From Acanthosoma haemorrhoidale (taxonomy: Eukaryota; Arthropoda; Insecta; Hemiptera; Acanthosomatidae), in assembly GCA_930367205.1 (NCBI GenBank), contig OV884014.1, positions 77,603,104-77,667,103 on the forward strand: DNA of 64,000 bases, in the 5' to 3' direction. The notes under the pieces were generated by a model, which saw only the letters and a list, made by a program, of their open reading frames with translations, did not search any database and was not told the DNA's origin. Shown piece by piece: positions 28,978-43,900 of the stretch (positions within the stretch are counted from its first letter, which is position 1; the number at the start of each line of letters is the position of its first letter). A program made the translations under genes and the position numbers.

Positions 28978-31900
28978 TTATAATCCTGTCCACGCCGGAA
29001 GGTAACTGCCCCAACCAGCCTGTGTATCACCTGCAAATAAAATACATATTTATTTTAACTAAGCATACATGTTACTTTTTTTTAATGTGATACTTCAATT
29101 AAATAAATGATTGTTGAGGAAGAACATAATAAGTAATGATAAGTGTTGTGTATTTTTTAACCTGAGTTAAATATTGTAACGTTAAAAGTTTTAAACCTCC
29201 TATAGAATCCATTACTTCCAAATGAAAACCTTATTCGCCAGACTAACCCCCAACCTAAATGGAGCCCACTCTTTCAAATTCTCACTAATAAAACTTAACA
29301 ACTCTCTAGTTCATCATATTTTTATCAACTGGTGAACTTTTAATCTTTATTTTCTAACATTATCTTCTGCTTCATTACTAGTCTTCCTTCAGGCTTAAAA
29401 AGCTCTAATTTCAATTAAGATGCCCCCCACATATCTCCTAATGATCTCATTTCCTTTGCCATCAAATCAAGAGCAAGTTCATTTACCAGTCCAGCTGGAA
29501 CTCTAATAAAATTTCTAAAACTCCATCTTTCCAATATTCTATCCCGTTTGCTATCTATTCTCTCCAACCTTTCAAAACTCAGGAGCAGTTTGTCCCAATG
29601 AAATTATTAACGCCCTGGATGGCCACAATCCCACACAATTTGGATTTCAGTTTTAGTTTCTCTACCATCTTACTGACTCTTCTTAAAATCACCTAAGAGC
29701 TTCAATCTGCCATTATCATGAATTATCTACTGGTTCTAATATTTCATCTCATATTGTGCTCCAAGTAGTTCTTATACCTTCCCCCGTCCTGAGGGGTTGA
29801 CAAGGCTAATCAATCCAACAGCTCCCACCTAAAATGCCAATGACACTCAGATAAACTGACCCTTCTTCCCCCCACCCTTTGTGTTCCAATCTGCACCTCT
29901 ATTTATATTATTAAGTAATAATATGAAACAAATTAAGTTATCTTTCCACAGCTTTATTATTTAGCACAGAACACTTTCAACAGGTTAAGATGTGGAGAGG
30001 CAACAAAAAACAAATTGTTTAAGAAGTATAGACGGAATAGTCCATTAAACATTTGGAATTAAATACTTTGTTATATTTCATTATGTGACATATTCCACAC
30101 CAATAATGAAAATAAGTTTTAATAAAAAAGTTAATACAGCACAACCCCAGTCAGTGAAATAAAATTATACTTAAAGTTGAATGAGGCAATAATACACAAA
30201 TGTGTAAAACACAACAGGTGAAATATTGTTTTTTCTTCTACCGTAGCATTCCATTTTTGGGCTAATCAATGGTTAACTAGAACTAACTCATCAGCTCTCC
30301 ACCCAGTACTGTTTAATACTTGATTCTAATAAATTTTGTTGCACTATTTCACAACTTTGATATTAGTGTAGTTTTAATTCCTAAGGAGAAATAGTCTTTG
30401 AGGAATGTTGTCTAACTTTGTTACATTGCTGTGACCGCGTAATATGCACCCAAATTGATCTAGTAATGAAAGCTTTTGTGGATCCTATTGTTGATACCTC
30501 TGCACCGTCCTTAATGAGCATGCTCCTCTCAAGACTTTCCGAGTCGCCCTTCAGCTTGCTCCTTAGTTGTCGACTTGGAAATTTAATGTAGCAATTTATT
30601 TATTTTTTATCAGCTAGATATACTTATTTGTAACTTTATGTTATTCTTAGGGGGCAATGGCTCAAAATAAAGTGCTTTTTTTCATTGTTAAAACTTTAGG
30701 ACTCATTAATCACTAAATTGATTAAGATCCAATGATTTCAAGAAGAAAGCTTAGATGGCTTATTTTCTTCAAAAGCTTACTCACTGCAGGATGGAAAATA
30801 TTTGAATAAGCAAGTAAGAAATAACATGATACATTTTGAGAAATATACCATACCTCTTGCCACCGAACTCAGTTTGTGGGTCTCCTCTGGGCTTAACTTC
30901 AGCAATGTGTCCAACACTGGCACCAACCTCGACCTTTCGTCTCCGTTTCCAAGGGTCACGAACTAGAAACATAAATTAAATAATTCATGCTGTTTCAAAG
31001 TGTAACACAATTTATTTCATCAAATTAAAAAAAAAAGTTTTTGTAATATTTATAAAATTAAAATAGTTAAGACTCATTCTTTAATTCAACTTAATAACAA
31101 AAATGCCCAACTTACTTTAAACACAATATTTTTAAGATATTCAGTGTTTGCAATGTGAGGTTGCCGTTGAAGAGCCCTTTCTAGACGTCGCAATTCCTCT
31201 TTGAGCACTTTGTTCTGGTGCAGATTACGAGCTGAATCTTTCTCAGCTTCACTAAGGAGTGATGAAAGGTGCCTCGCCCTCAGTTCGCTGCTACCAAGAT
31301 CCTTTTGCAGCTTCTCGACCTGCTCCTCAAGCACGCTCACTGAGCAATATTCAAGCAAAGCGTCAGAAAATGGGCTGTTGCAACATTGATATATCTTTGT
31401 TATGGCTAGAAAAAGGATTGAAAATTTAAATTGCCATCACAATTTCATCAATCACTTTGACAAAAAACAAATAATTAATTATTTCTAGTTGCCAAAGACT
31501 TATGCCTTATGGTTCTATTCATTGACAATACAGCTATTCTCGAATTAGTACTTTTATGTAGTACATAGTTTTTATTCATTAATTATGTTTTTTAATGGAT
31601 TTAATTACTCAAAGGCTTTGCACTAAAAACATTATTTCTTCTGTGACATTGTTTAGGCAATGAAAATTTTTATTTTGATGTTAATAAATATAAATAATAA
31701 GGACCCGTTTAGAGAATATGACATAAATATTTAAATTGTGACAAGAAATAAGAGACCTTTGCTTTCGTCCGGGCTGTTGAGCAGCACATCCAGTGGGACA
31801 ACCGCACTGTGCCTCCTATTCTTGGGAGATGGGACACTCTCTGACCCCTGCAATATAAAATAGTATTACAATAATTAAATTACAACTATTCAGCGAAAAG

Positions 31901-34900
31901 TCAATAAGACACCTGACTGCTTGATCGCCATACCTATTTAGATAAATGAGAATTATCTGGTAACCCTCAGGATCTTGTACATCAAATAGCTGGTGACAAG
32001 ACTGGAGGAACAAAATGTAATGCCAAAGATTCCTAGACTGAAGGTGTTGTGTTTTGGTTCCCATAATTTTTGGCAACCAGCTTGGAAAGTCAGCCTTTGG
32101 CTGCCCATTAAACATAACGTAGAAATCTCATTTGTTGGACTAGAAGCAGTCAAGATTTTACAGTAATGGATGGCACAACATTAAAAATCCATGATGAAAC
32201 ACCTCATGAAGAGGTAAGACTGTCCAAAGATGTTAACTTGTGGTTAGTGCTAGGCATTTATTTTTCAACCTCATTTTGATTTCCTTAATAGGATTCGCTC
32301 CTTCTTTATTAAGCTACTCACTCTTGTACCCCCACAAGGGCGAGTGAACCTTGGAAGGTAATAAAGACTATTTCATCAGGTGATGACTAAAGGCAGTCAA
32401 ATTTGATAAATAGTACAAAATACAAACATATCTTATAATTCTTTAAGAAGTATATATGATAATATAATACCTCTGCATCCTCTCTCTCACAAGATGGCAA
32501 GATATTCTCAGCTAGACTGCTGAAGACATAGCTGTTGACATCCCTACTCACAGCTTCTTCTTCTTTCCGTTTTAAGTCAAGCAACAAGTCGTCAATAATC
32601 TTCTTATAGTGAGAGAGCTCAGCTTGGTACTCATTTTTCTTCTTTGTCAACTCCCCCTGATACAAAAAGTATATCACTGTTTCACAAGCTAATGAGTAAA
32701 TAAAAAATATATATTCTAGCTTATTACCCGATTTCAAATCTTTTTTTCGTCAATTGTGCGATAGACGTCTTATGGAAAAAATATGGATTTCATTGTCAGT
32801 GTTTTTTTAATGTTAAAAAATACTGGGTGCATTCAATTTTAAGTGGTAGACTAGTGAATATTGACAAACTGAATTATGAGACTGATTTTGACAGAATTAA
32901 AATGTTAACATGTCAAAAATGGAATGTAAACACTTTATTTAATTAATCTTATTCATGCTAACAAAATATTTCAAAGGTATATACATCAAATATAAGAACT
33001 CACTCTTACTCTGTTGGCTGTAGTCTAATCCTTTGCCACTTTCCGATAATATGCCGCAAATGTTGAGGTGTCATGTCATCCACAATAGTCCTATCCCCAA
33101 ACATTTCCTGAAGTTCTTTGTTTGTTCTTATCCACCACTCATGACTGTTTCTACATTTCAGAGGTCCACCTTTCTGATACTTTATTTTCAAATACCTGGA
33201 AGTGTGTTTCTAAGATGTTTGTAAGTGCACACCCATAGATAACAAACAACTGGTTTAATCTTAGTTGAATTTCAAGGTTTAGGACAACATTATAGACTTG
33301 AGAATTCTAAATAATCCAAAATGGTCTCTGCTTCTAGATTATATTATGTGACCCACTTCAACCAAAAAGTTTTAATTGCTGGTCTAAAGAATTTGATCTG
33401 GTCCATTTTTGGGTACCATTCAAGGTCTACCTAAATCTCATCCTCTTATTTGCATTATACACCTTATATCTTCTTCCTCCACATTTCTTATTAGCTTATT
33501 CCCAGTGCCTCACTTTGCAGTTTATTACCTTCTTCATCTAACAACTTTCTCCAAATACTTTTTTTGTACTTCCTTTAGGTACCATTGGTGAGACTATTTC
33601 TAATCACACCATGCTATATTCACTCTTAACTTTATACTAATTAGTACTGAGTAAATATTATGTCTGACAGTGCTTTAAAATCAGAAAGAAATATTGAAAG
33701 AACCAAGTCAAGTGGTTATGATTATTGAAATTGAGGGTCCTGATATCATTTCAGCTTACTCTCTAGTCAATGAAAATAAATTAAGGATACTTTTCTATTT
33801 AGGAAAATAAATATATATAAAGGATACCTTAAGCTGATCTATTGCTATCTCATTGGCCATCTTTAGGTTGTAGAAGTCACTGTTGAGAAGGTCATATTCG
33901 CTAAGCTTCTGCTGCAAGGCGTCTCTCACTTCCTTGTATCTTTTGTCACTCCGCACCTTCTCCAGCTTCAGGGAGGAAAGTCTTGTGTTCAATGTATCCA
34001 TCTCTGTCCTACAGGGATCAAAAATATGCTTTATCATTGTCTTACTTAAAACGCATTAGAGCCTTATTTGCAAATAATAATTAAAAAATGAGTTGCCAAT
34101 CATATAATGTATAGTGATTTTTTAATTAAATAAGTGAATGTTGTCATATATCTAAGATAATGTATAGTGAAAGGAATGGGGCGGCATAAGGAAATGACCT
34201 CTGTGCTGTGTGAAGGAGAGTGTTAACAAAGAATAGATATGTAGTTGTTATTTTGGCTCAAGAGAATGGAATTGTTATTAAGACCCGAGGGAGTGTAATT
34301 GCATTGAGATCATGTAGTAGTATACATGTTAATGTGTTCAGATGTAAATAAGACAGTAGTAATCGTGCAAACAATGAAACAATGGCCTATTAGTAATAGC
34401 TGAGTAATAAATGTTAAATAAACAAGTCATTGAAAGAGATCTAGTGAATGCAGTATACACCAATATTGACCTAAAGGTTTTATTTATAATAACTTCCAAT
34501 TTTCATCTGAGATTAAAGAAATAACATGAAATATAAGCTGCTTATAACATAATAATAAATTAATTTTTCATTAATTTTTATTAACAAGTTTCTTTCAGGA
34601 TAAAACATTTTTAAAAAGGGTAAAACCAAAACAAAATCAAAATGGCACCCACATGATAAGCTAAACCTTAAATGATAGAAAATACTTCGTTATAAGCATC
34701 TCAACAGCCATAAGCAATAATATTAAAGATTAGGAAGGCACCTCTCAGGTGAGAATTGTAAATCGTAATAGAGTACATTTGTCTGGCATACATACCATCT
34801 AAATAAACTTGCTATATAGTGAGATTTTTTTAGACTATCAATTTTGTAAATTTTTATTTTAAACAGTATTTATAACTTGCTTTTAAAATGGAGAACAAAA

Positions 34901-37900
34901 CAAAAATACCAGTCACTTGGACCAATTGGGGATAGTGCATAAGAGGATTAATCGTGATATGTTAAATAAAAATGTATTGCAATAAATTTTTGAAAAATTG
35001 GAAGATATAAAAGAAGATGATTTAAAATTGAAGAAAAAAGTAGATTAACTTAAAATTAGATGCTTTTACAGATGAAACTAACTTAAAATCAGATGCTTTT
35101 ACAGATGAAACTAACTTAAAATCAGATGCTTTTTAGAGACAAAACTAACTTAAAATCAGATACTTTTAGAGATAAAAATAACTTATAGGAATAATAAATA
35201 ATAGAATGAAAAAAAACAGAGGAGGAAATAATAATTCTAAAAAGAGGTTTATATATATATATAAACAGAAAAACAGTAAATAACAAATCAAAAGTATTAA
35301 ATAGTAAAATAAATGAACTTTAGAAAGTTGTGAATACAAATTTTGAAAAGGATATAAAATTAAACTATAACATTGTAGATAGAGCAGAAATTTGAATTAG
35401 AAGAGAAAAGAGACAAAGCAGAATGAAACTAAGAGGCTAGACAAATGGTTAACTTGGTTGATCGGAATATAAAAAACCAACGGCTAAGTAGTACAAAAAT
35501 ACTCGAGTTTTAGGAATATAAATTATAGGAAATATTGTAATCTTCATTTTTTGTGACACTATGGCATGATAAAAATTCTCAGTGCAGTTTTCTAAAAACA
35601 GATGCAGTACATAGACTACTTACATGATGGCATCGAGCCTCTGTTGGAGAGCTGCACACTGTTGCTTGAGTCGATCACTCTCTTCCTTGGCCTCCTTCTC
35701 TCCGTGAGTGACCAGTGCACCTTTCTTCTTGGCAAGGATGCTTTGTGCTCGCAGCTTGTAGCTGTCATATTCCTCGTTGAGCTGCTCAATCTCTCGCTTG
35801 GAAGTTGCTAACTCCTGCTTGGTCGACAGTAATGATGTTTCTAATGATCTCACCTAGAATAAGGACATTTCAATTGCTTCATTGGTAATATATAAAAAGA
35901 TAAGTTGTGATTTATTGTCAGCTAAGGTTGCTCTCACTTATCCATCATGACTCAAGTTCAACCTAGTGAATAAATAATGCTGTTGTGGTCACCTATGATT
36001 TCTGTTAATCAAGATGAAATAAAACTTAATATTTGGCCTTGTTTGTAAACCCATAGGATAATTTTACAATTTCATTTCTCCGTGTTTATTCAATGTTAAG
36101 ATAAATTCAGCGATTAAAAAAAAAAAATCAAGGCTAAAAATGGCAAAAAGGGTTGCAAGGATAAAAATGTTATAGCTAGTTGAGGTACCAGTGGTAGTCA
36201 GCCGTGGAAATATAGCTGAGACTGTTGCCAACTCCATTAACCAGTTGACATGCACAAGGCTTGACTTGATTATTATTTCAGATTAAATGTTAAAAATACA
36301 AATCTGTGGTACATAATATATAAGATGGACAGAGAACGGACCTGGTCTTGGAGAGAAGAGATCCTGGACAACATTGTTATCTCTTTCTCACTAAAAGCTG
36401 ATGTGATGGATGACATCTCCACTGTGAGGGCTTGGCTTCTGCTCATCTCGTCAGTGATCTTCTTCTTCTCTTCCCCTATCTCGATGTTGAGACCCTCAAT
36501 CTGTCTGTTCTTTTCTTCCACCTTCGCTTCATAGATCCCAACTTGCTCCTGAAAAGATAGTCAATTAGATAATTAATTTGTTTTACAAAAAATAATATGA
36601 TTATTAGTTGTTACATTATCACAATGAAGCTTTATCCTATAAACTAAACTAAATTATATATATAAATGATTATTACTTATGGTTTTTTAAGATCTACTCG
36701 GTAATATTTGAAAATGAAATTCAATTATCAAAACATAATCTTACTATACATAACTAATTTGAATCCATTAGAAGCAGTTCAACTTACTATATGTCACACT
36801 CTTTTTGGTATGGTACCTTTTAGTATTCTAAAAAGTGGATTTGGAACAAATACTGCTAATTAATTTGGAAAAGATACTATCAGAAATTATAATCTCAAAA
36901 CTTTTACCACCCTTAATTCTTACTTCATATTAGCAATCAATTGGCACAAATACTACTAAGCAATTTGAGAAAATACAGTGGGGGTCTCAATACCAATATT
37001 TCTACTCATTGAAGGTTCCCCATAAAATTCGGCACAAATACTGTTCTGTACCTTACATAAATACCCCTCCTCTTTCACTCTTAATTTCTATTTATTTCCA
37101 GATTCAAACAGAATTTGGCCTGGATACTGTTTAGCACTTCTGGAAAAAACTGTTTTTCTGTACTGTTCTGCTATATAAAGTTTTGAAATCCAAACCCTAC
37201 TACCCTCAAGCTACAAACTGTCAGATTTGTATTGAATTTAGCCCAAATACTATTCAGCACATCACAAAAAAACTCAAGACATATTCCCTCCTCCTTGACA
37301 ACTTATACTCTATTTATTGTGAAAAGAACTAAATTTGGCACAATTACTGGGTACTGGTAAATTTTTCATGATAAATCCTGTGCAGCTTAGCGAGTTTTTA
37401 AGGCTCCATTGGGAAAAGCCATCTGCTTCCATCTGAAAATTGTGTTTAGCAGCAATGAGCTAAAGAGTCCTGGGCAAAGATGGAAAACAAAAACTAGTAG
37501 TCATTGAACTCGGCTATCTACATTAATATAAATCCCAAAAAGATGCTACTACTTGAATGTTCAATATCTTTGAATCTTTGCCATTTTTAAAATCAGTTAT
37601 GCATAATGTAATAGTTATATGATATCAATAACAAATCAGTTATGATATAAGATACCACAAATGATCAGTCACAAGTATAAAGTACTGACAAGGGCCTTGT
37701 GGCAGCGCTCTTCTTCGATCGAAATCTGCGTCTCTAAAATGGAAATTTGCTCCTCCAGTCCAATCTTGACATTTGACAATGCCTCATTTTCACTCTTAAG
37801 GTTCTTTGTTGAGGCCTTCTCTATGCTCAGCTGAGATGAGAGATCAGCAATAATTTTCTAAAAATACACAAAAGTTATGTTTAAAAAAGATAGTATTGTT

Positions 37901-40900
37901 TAGTTCAACTTTATATCTTAAACATAAAATTACATTAATTTTCAAACATTGATAATTAATTTTATTTTTATTCATAAAATGGCTATTAAGTAACCTAAGA
38001 ACATATAGCACTGGACTTATTCATTGACTCATATAGGAGGGGGGGGGTTAAAGCAGGAGGGGAAAACACTTTCCAATTTCACCCATGTGGGAAAATGGGT
38101 GTTATGTTTTGAAATGATTTATTTATATTAATAAATGCTCAAATCATTTGTGTTTAAATTTTAACTAAAGCTGTGGTTTTGATTGTGACCCTATCTAAAT
38201 TCATAATTTCTTTCGACCTTTCAATCACTGACAATTCACTGGACTCAAAAAGCCTCCCAGAAAGTAGTTACCAAACTGTACTTCAACTATTTAAATAGGG
38301 TTAACAATTTATTAATTTCTAGCTTAAAGATTTTCAGAATTAAAAATAGTTTAAGTGAATTTAATGAGTTTTGTGCTTATCTCATAGCTTTTATCATAAT
38401 TAAAAAAAAAATTAAGTTTCATTATTTCATATAGTACTATCTTTCCTATGATTTTAAAAGCTCTTCCTTTAATTTAACTTTCTTATAACATTTTTAAATT
38501 GGTGGCAATTCAAAATTTTTTTTTTTAATTATTTTGTAAAAGTAAAATACATGATTTTTACTTTTACCAAATACTGTGTTTAAAAGGTGACAGTTAGAAA
38601 GTAACTAAGAATTTTGATACAAAAATAAAAAAGGTAAGAAGTTCACAAATATTACTTTGTAAAATATACCTCCCAATTGCCTCTCCCTCTTAACCTATAT
38701 TAAATATGCTGTCTTTAACTATCAAATAAAGTAAAGTATCAATGTTCAAAAATCTCTTAACTCAAATAAATTGTATAAAGGAGAGTTTATCTTAAATTAT
38801 TACTATTAATATTTTGTCAAATTATTTCTCTGAATAAAATAATGGACTTTATTTTATGTCTATTAGATCAATTGTAAATGAAGATACAATAGTTACATTA
38901 AAAAGTGAACTAAAAACTACTAGCTGTGGAAAGGGAGCAGAAGTAGTTAGTACCTCATAATTGTTGATCTCTAGCTGAAGTACACTCCTGGCCTTCCCTT
39001 GTTGTTTGGCCTGTTCCAGCTGGCGAGTAAGTTCTTCAACAGACGACTCCAACTTCTTGGTGCTTTTCTTTGCCTCTTCATACTTAATCACCTCTGCTTT
39101 CATCTCCATCTCAATTCTCTGAAGCTCACTCTTCTTCTCTTTCAAACTACCGTTGAGGCTACAAACGAAAGCATTTTTTTCAACACACCAGTAAAAAAAA
39201 AAGTCATGTATGATATAGGACACTATTAAGTGTTTCCTTATAAATGTCGAATATATACACATTCAAGGTATTGAAATGTCCAAGATGTGAGGACAAACCT
39301 GTTTCAGGGACCTAGCTACCCTCTCTACACAAGGTCTTGATTTCCCACATCGATTATGCTCCTGCCCTGATCCGTTACACTTTAACTTTATCCTTAAAGT
39401 ACCTCAATCTCCCAACATAACAGATCCTCCAGCACTGGGCTAGTCATCTGTCTGAAGTGAGGACAGAGGACTTTTGTCAGCCTGTGTCAAGGTCTAAGTC
39501 TGATCCTCTACATTTAACAGCAGTATGGAGACTGAGAAAGAAGGAGACATTTCCAAGTAAATAATGAAACATTTCCTGTCATCAGTTCATAAATTTCTCC
39601 ATGTAAAATATTATTCTCTAAGTCAAAGTGAAAATCATTAATCAGTCAGACAGATAAGAGAAAACATTTTTTTCCCCCTTTTGAAAACCATATTATTGAA
39701 ACAACCTGTTTGAGCTTGACTATGATTTTTAATGAATTTAAAGTGTCTTTTTAATTATTTTCACTTAGTTTTTGACTCTTGGTGGGCAAAATTTAGAAAA
39801 AAATAGTGGACAACTCTGGTTACAGCCAAAGGAAAAGAAAATTCAAGTTAAAGGACTTGACTTATTTCCCCAGTGTTATGTATTATGCAATGTTATTAAA
39901 GCGTGAGATGAAAATTAATTACTTTTAAAAAAATTAAAATTTTAGCATGTAATGTCAGTCTTTATGATACTTTTAAAATAGACCCAACCTGTCAATATGC
40001 TTCTTCATGACTGGAATACTCTGGTTGCTTGACTCTAATGCTGAGATTTTGCTCTTTACACTTTGCGCATTGCTTCTCAACTCTTCTACAGTATTTTTGA
40101 GGTGGGTATTGTCTTTTTTTAATTGGTCTCTCTCATCAAGAGACTCATCAAATAGCTCTTGAATTTTCTGAAAATGTATTAAATAACATAAAACTTACAG
40201 GAAAAAATATAATTTTGATTCACAAATAGTATTAATATAATAAAAACAGCGATTGGTGTCTGTCTGCGAGATTTTAAGTTTTATTTTAACAACATAATTG
40301 GTTCTGATTATAATGTCATCATTATGTGTCAAAAATTAGCAATCCATTATCAATAAACTGGTAATTAGAAATACTGCAAAGCATTTTAATTTTTTAACAC
40401 ATTAAGATAACTTTTAATATTTCTAAAAATAACCATTAAGATGCACAGAGGGCTATAACAAAACTATGACTTTTTTTTTTAGTTTGAACAGAATGTTGAG
40501 ATTGAAACTATTTTTGTGATGATCTCATTAGATATTGAAGAAGCTATGTCCTTTATGTTCCCATATGGAATGTACTTCCAATCTTTAATGCTGCCATTTT
40601 AGGCTCTTGACAGAGCTTTGGAGCTGAGGGCCATTTTTTAGGTCTCTATCCTATCATGCCACAGGCACTCAACATTGGGTTAACTTCTGAGTTTGTTGAA
40701 TGTCCAAGACATTAACTCCAACTTTCTAGAAATACCTGCATTACTCTAGCCATGTAAGTACTTGCATTTATATAAAATAAAATAAAGTTTTCTCCTATAA
40801 ATGCACAAAAAAGATCATTTAAATTCTTGAACAGTACCTGTAAAAGTGGTGTACTTATTACCATTTTAATTTGTAATAAGTAGGATGTGATGTGAAGTAT

Positions 40901-43900
40901 AAACAATGTGTTGGCCTAAATGAAGCTCCAGATGGGGCCTCCAATGAAACTTACTCAGGGAGAAAAATTATAAAAAGAATACCTCTCCCCTTGTTCTCTG
41001 TACTATCTGGAGAATACAGAGTGAATCAGAGTCATCTGCAAGGAGAAGTGAACTCCAATCTATGTATTCTGAGCTTGGTAGAGAATAGTGCACATAGCGC
41101 GTTACCTAAAGACCCGGCATATCTGCACAGTACAGCTGACTACCTATTTTATAGTCACCTTAGGACCTCTCAATGCTGTAGACTGATTAGATTCAAACAG
41201 TAGTACAATGATTTGAGATACCTGAGAGGAGAGAGTATGATTTATTTTCAGTTTGGGCCCACCATTTATAAATGGTTGGATCACTCCATCATATAATAGA
41301 AGAATACACAATAATGGTAATGAGAATACTAAGACTTACAATCTGTAAAAATTAAGTTAGGCTCAAGAGGTCACAGAAATAGACATATTTGAAAATTTAA
41401 ATATGGGATAATAGCTTAGCAGTTTAGAATGAAAGAAATTAAAGATTAATTTCCAAAAGGGTTTTAAGGTTAACAATTAATGAATGGCATTAATTGCATT
41501 GCAGTTTTTACTAAAGGAACAAAAAACACCTTATTTTTAAAATAATAATACAAGTAAGCTAAAGAATACCTGTGCATTTTTCACTGCCATTGACATGAAA
41601 GACATTTTATCCTGCAGTTCAGCCTTCTCAGCTGCGGCTTTGTTCCGTTCAGCCTCTAAAGTTTGGCCAAGGTCGGCGGCCCTTTTCTTAAGTTTAACAG
41701 CTATCATCTTCAACTGCAAATGAATAGACCATATATAACTCACAATATTTTAAAAAGCCTTTACCATAAGTTTCAGTAATTATTGATAAATTTGTTTCTT
41801 TGTGTAGCTTCAACTGGTATGAACTGCCCTATGGAGATGAAGAAGAACTAATGGGGTATATTAAAAAAAATTAAATTTTTTTTTATTTCTTAAAAAATTA
41901 TCATCATTATAACAAAACTCCTAAAGCTGGAACAGAATGCTTTTATGGTTAACCAAAACTGGGTTACTCTGTGACACTTATTTGTAAATTTTCACAGTGA
42001 AGTTCAGAGTTGATAGAATATCTACCAGGAACACACTCTTGGTGAATAACACTTTCTTTGTTGCAAAAAAAATGCACAGCATGGATTTTATTTTCAAACT
42101 GCTCCTTGTAACAACTGGAAACCCATCTACCCAATGCTAATAGGTTTTAGAATTTTTCAAATAAACCCATTTTTCAAATATACACGAACACTGAGTTACC
42201 CAGTTTAGGTTAACCGTAAAGAAGTTCTGTTCTAGCAAGATAACAGTTGTCCACACATTTCCTGTCAGGACAAGGAAAAATTGGAAGATCTTTATGGGAA
42301 TGAACTTCTGTCAAACCCACTACACCATATAGTCCAGACCTCGCGACATCAGATTACTACTTGTTTTAATCTATGGCCAACTTTCTTAGAGAGAAAAAAT
42401 TTCATAAATTTGCTGAAGTCGAAATACCCATGCAGGAGTTTTAAGGCAACCATCCCAAGAAGTGGTACCAGTGTGTGATCGAAGAACAGGCTGAAAGATG
42501 GCCAACGATAGTGTAACATAATGAGCTAAATTTTGAATATTAATTATATTTTATAATAGGTAGAATTTTTTTTAAATGGCCATTTTTTCTTTTACACATC
42601 CCATAATGGTATATAATAGTTAAATGCATTACATTAATATGAGGAGATATGCTGAAACAAGTAGCCCACTGTTATGACTACCCACCTCCATCACATTTCA
42701 AGTAAAATTCATCCCCTAAGAAATTAATTAAAATTTCATAAGGCTAAAGAAGAATGGTGAATAATATCCCAAAAAGATCATAGATACCTTGGTGTATCTG
42801 TCTTCAAAACTGTCTTCAACGTCTTTCAAGCGACAATGCTCCTCGCTCTTGCTTATTGTACTTGTACTCAACACATCTGCATCTGTAACACTCTTATTAT
42901 TAATCAAACAGTTACATTATACTTGCAGAAAAAGGCTAAAAATGATTTCTATGATATTTGTACCTGCGGTACTAGTTTCGTGAGATTCCTTCAACTGGTC
43001 AATGTCGTACCTGAGTTGCTTTATCAACTCATCCTTCTCCCTGATAGCATCCTTTTCTCGCTCAAGCTCTGTTTTTGTTTCGACAAGTTCGGTCTGCAGT
43101 CTTTCGCTGACAGATGTCAGCTGTTTTATCTTAGAGCGGCACTCGGTCAATGTCAATTCCAGTCTGGAGATTGTTTCCCCCCTTTCTTTAAGAGCCTAAA
43201 ATAAACAACAGGTCATCAAACCTAACTAACTTACAGTTAACAGGTATTTCTAAGCCAGTATCATAATATAATAATCTATAATCAGAAAGAGTCAAAATAA
43301 CAGTGCCAACTGCAATATTAAAAAAAGTTATTTATTTTTGTTGATCATTATCTGTTGAAATGATTTGCAAAATATTTTGGTTCTGATAATCTATTTTAAT
43401 ATTATCAAGGATAATTGAACAAACTAAAGTTTGAGGTTAGTCTTGGGCCCTTTAAATTTTTGTTTTTTTAAATTACTAATGTATTAAAAAGTTATTGGGA
43501 GGCATATTTTATTATTATTTGCCCATTAACAGGATATAAGAACATAATAGGGACTATATCATTTGAATGCTACATTTCACATTCTCCTTGAGCTTAAATT
43601 ATTGTCGAGCCCAAATGGGGAGGTTCGACATTTATTCAGGTTTGGGAAGTTAAGGACAAATTAAAGATGGTAACACAAACAAATTTCCAAGATATTCCGT
43701 AAAATAAAGTTTTCAGTGGCAAGAATAAAAATTGTGTATGTATATGACTGGAGTGCATCAGTCGATTTCAACAGGCTTTGTAAAATCTTGCAGTTACATA
43801 CAATTTGTGAATAGAATTATTTTATTCGATAAAAAGATGATTTATGGACCAGGATGGTTGAAAATATAAAATGAAGTATTTTTGATAAATATTATTATTT

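Noticed and set aside
33006..33191. Candidate extra golgin exon
   Set aside because: The flanking exons already join in phase 0. This frame has no coiled-coil character and looks like the C-terminus of a LINE protein.
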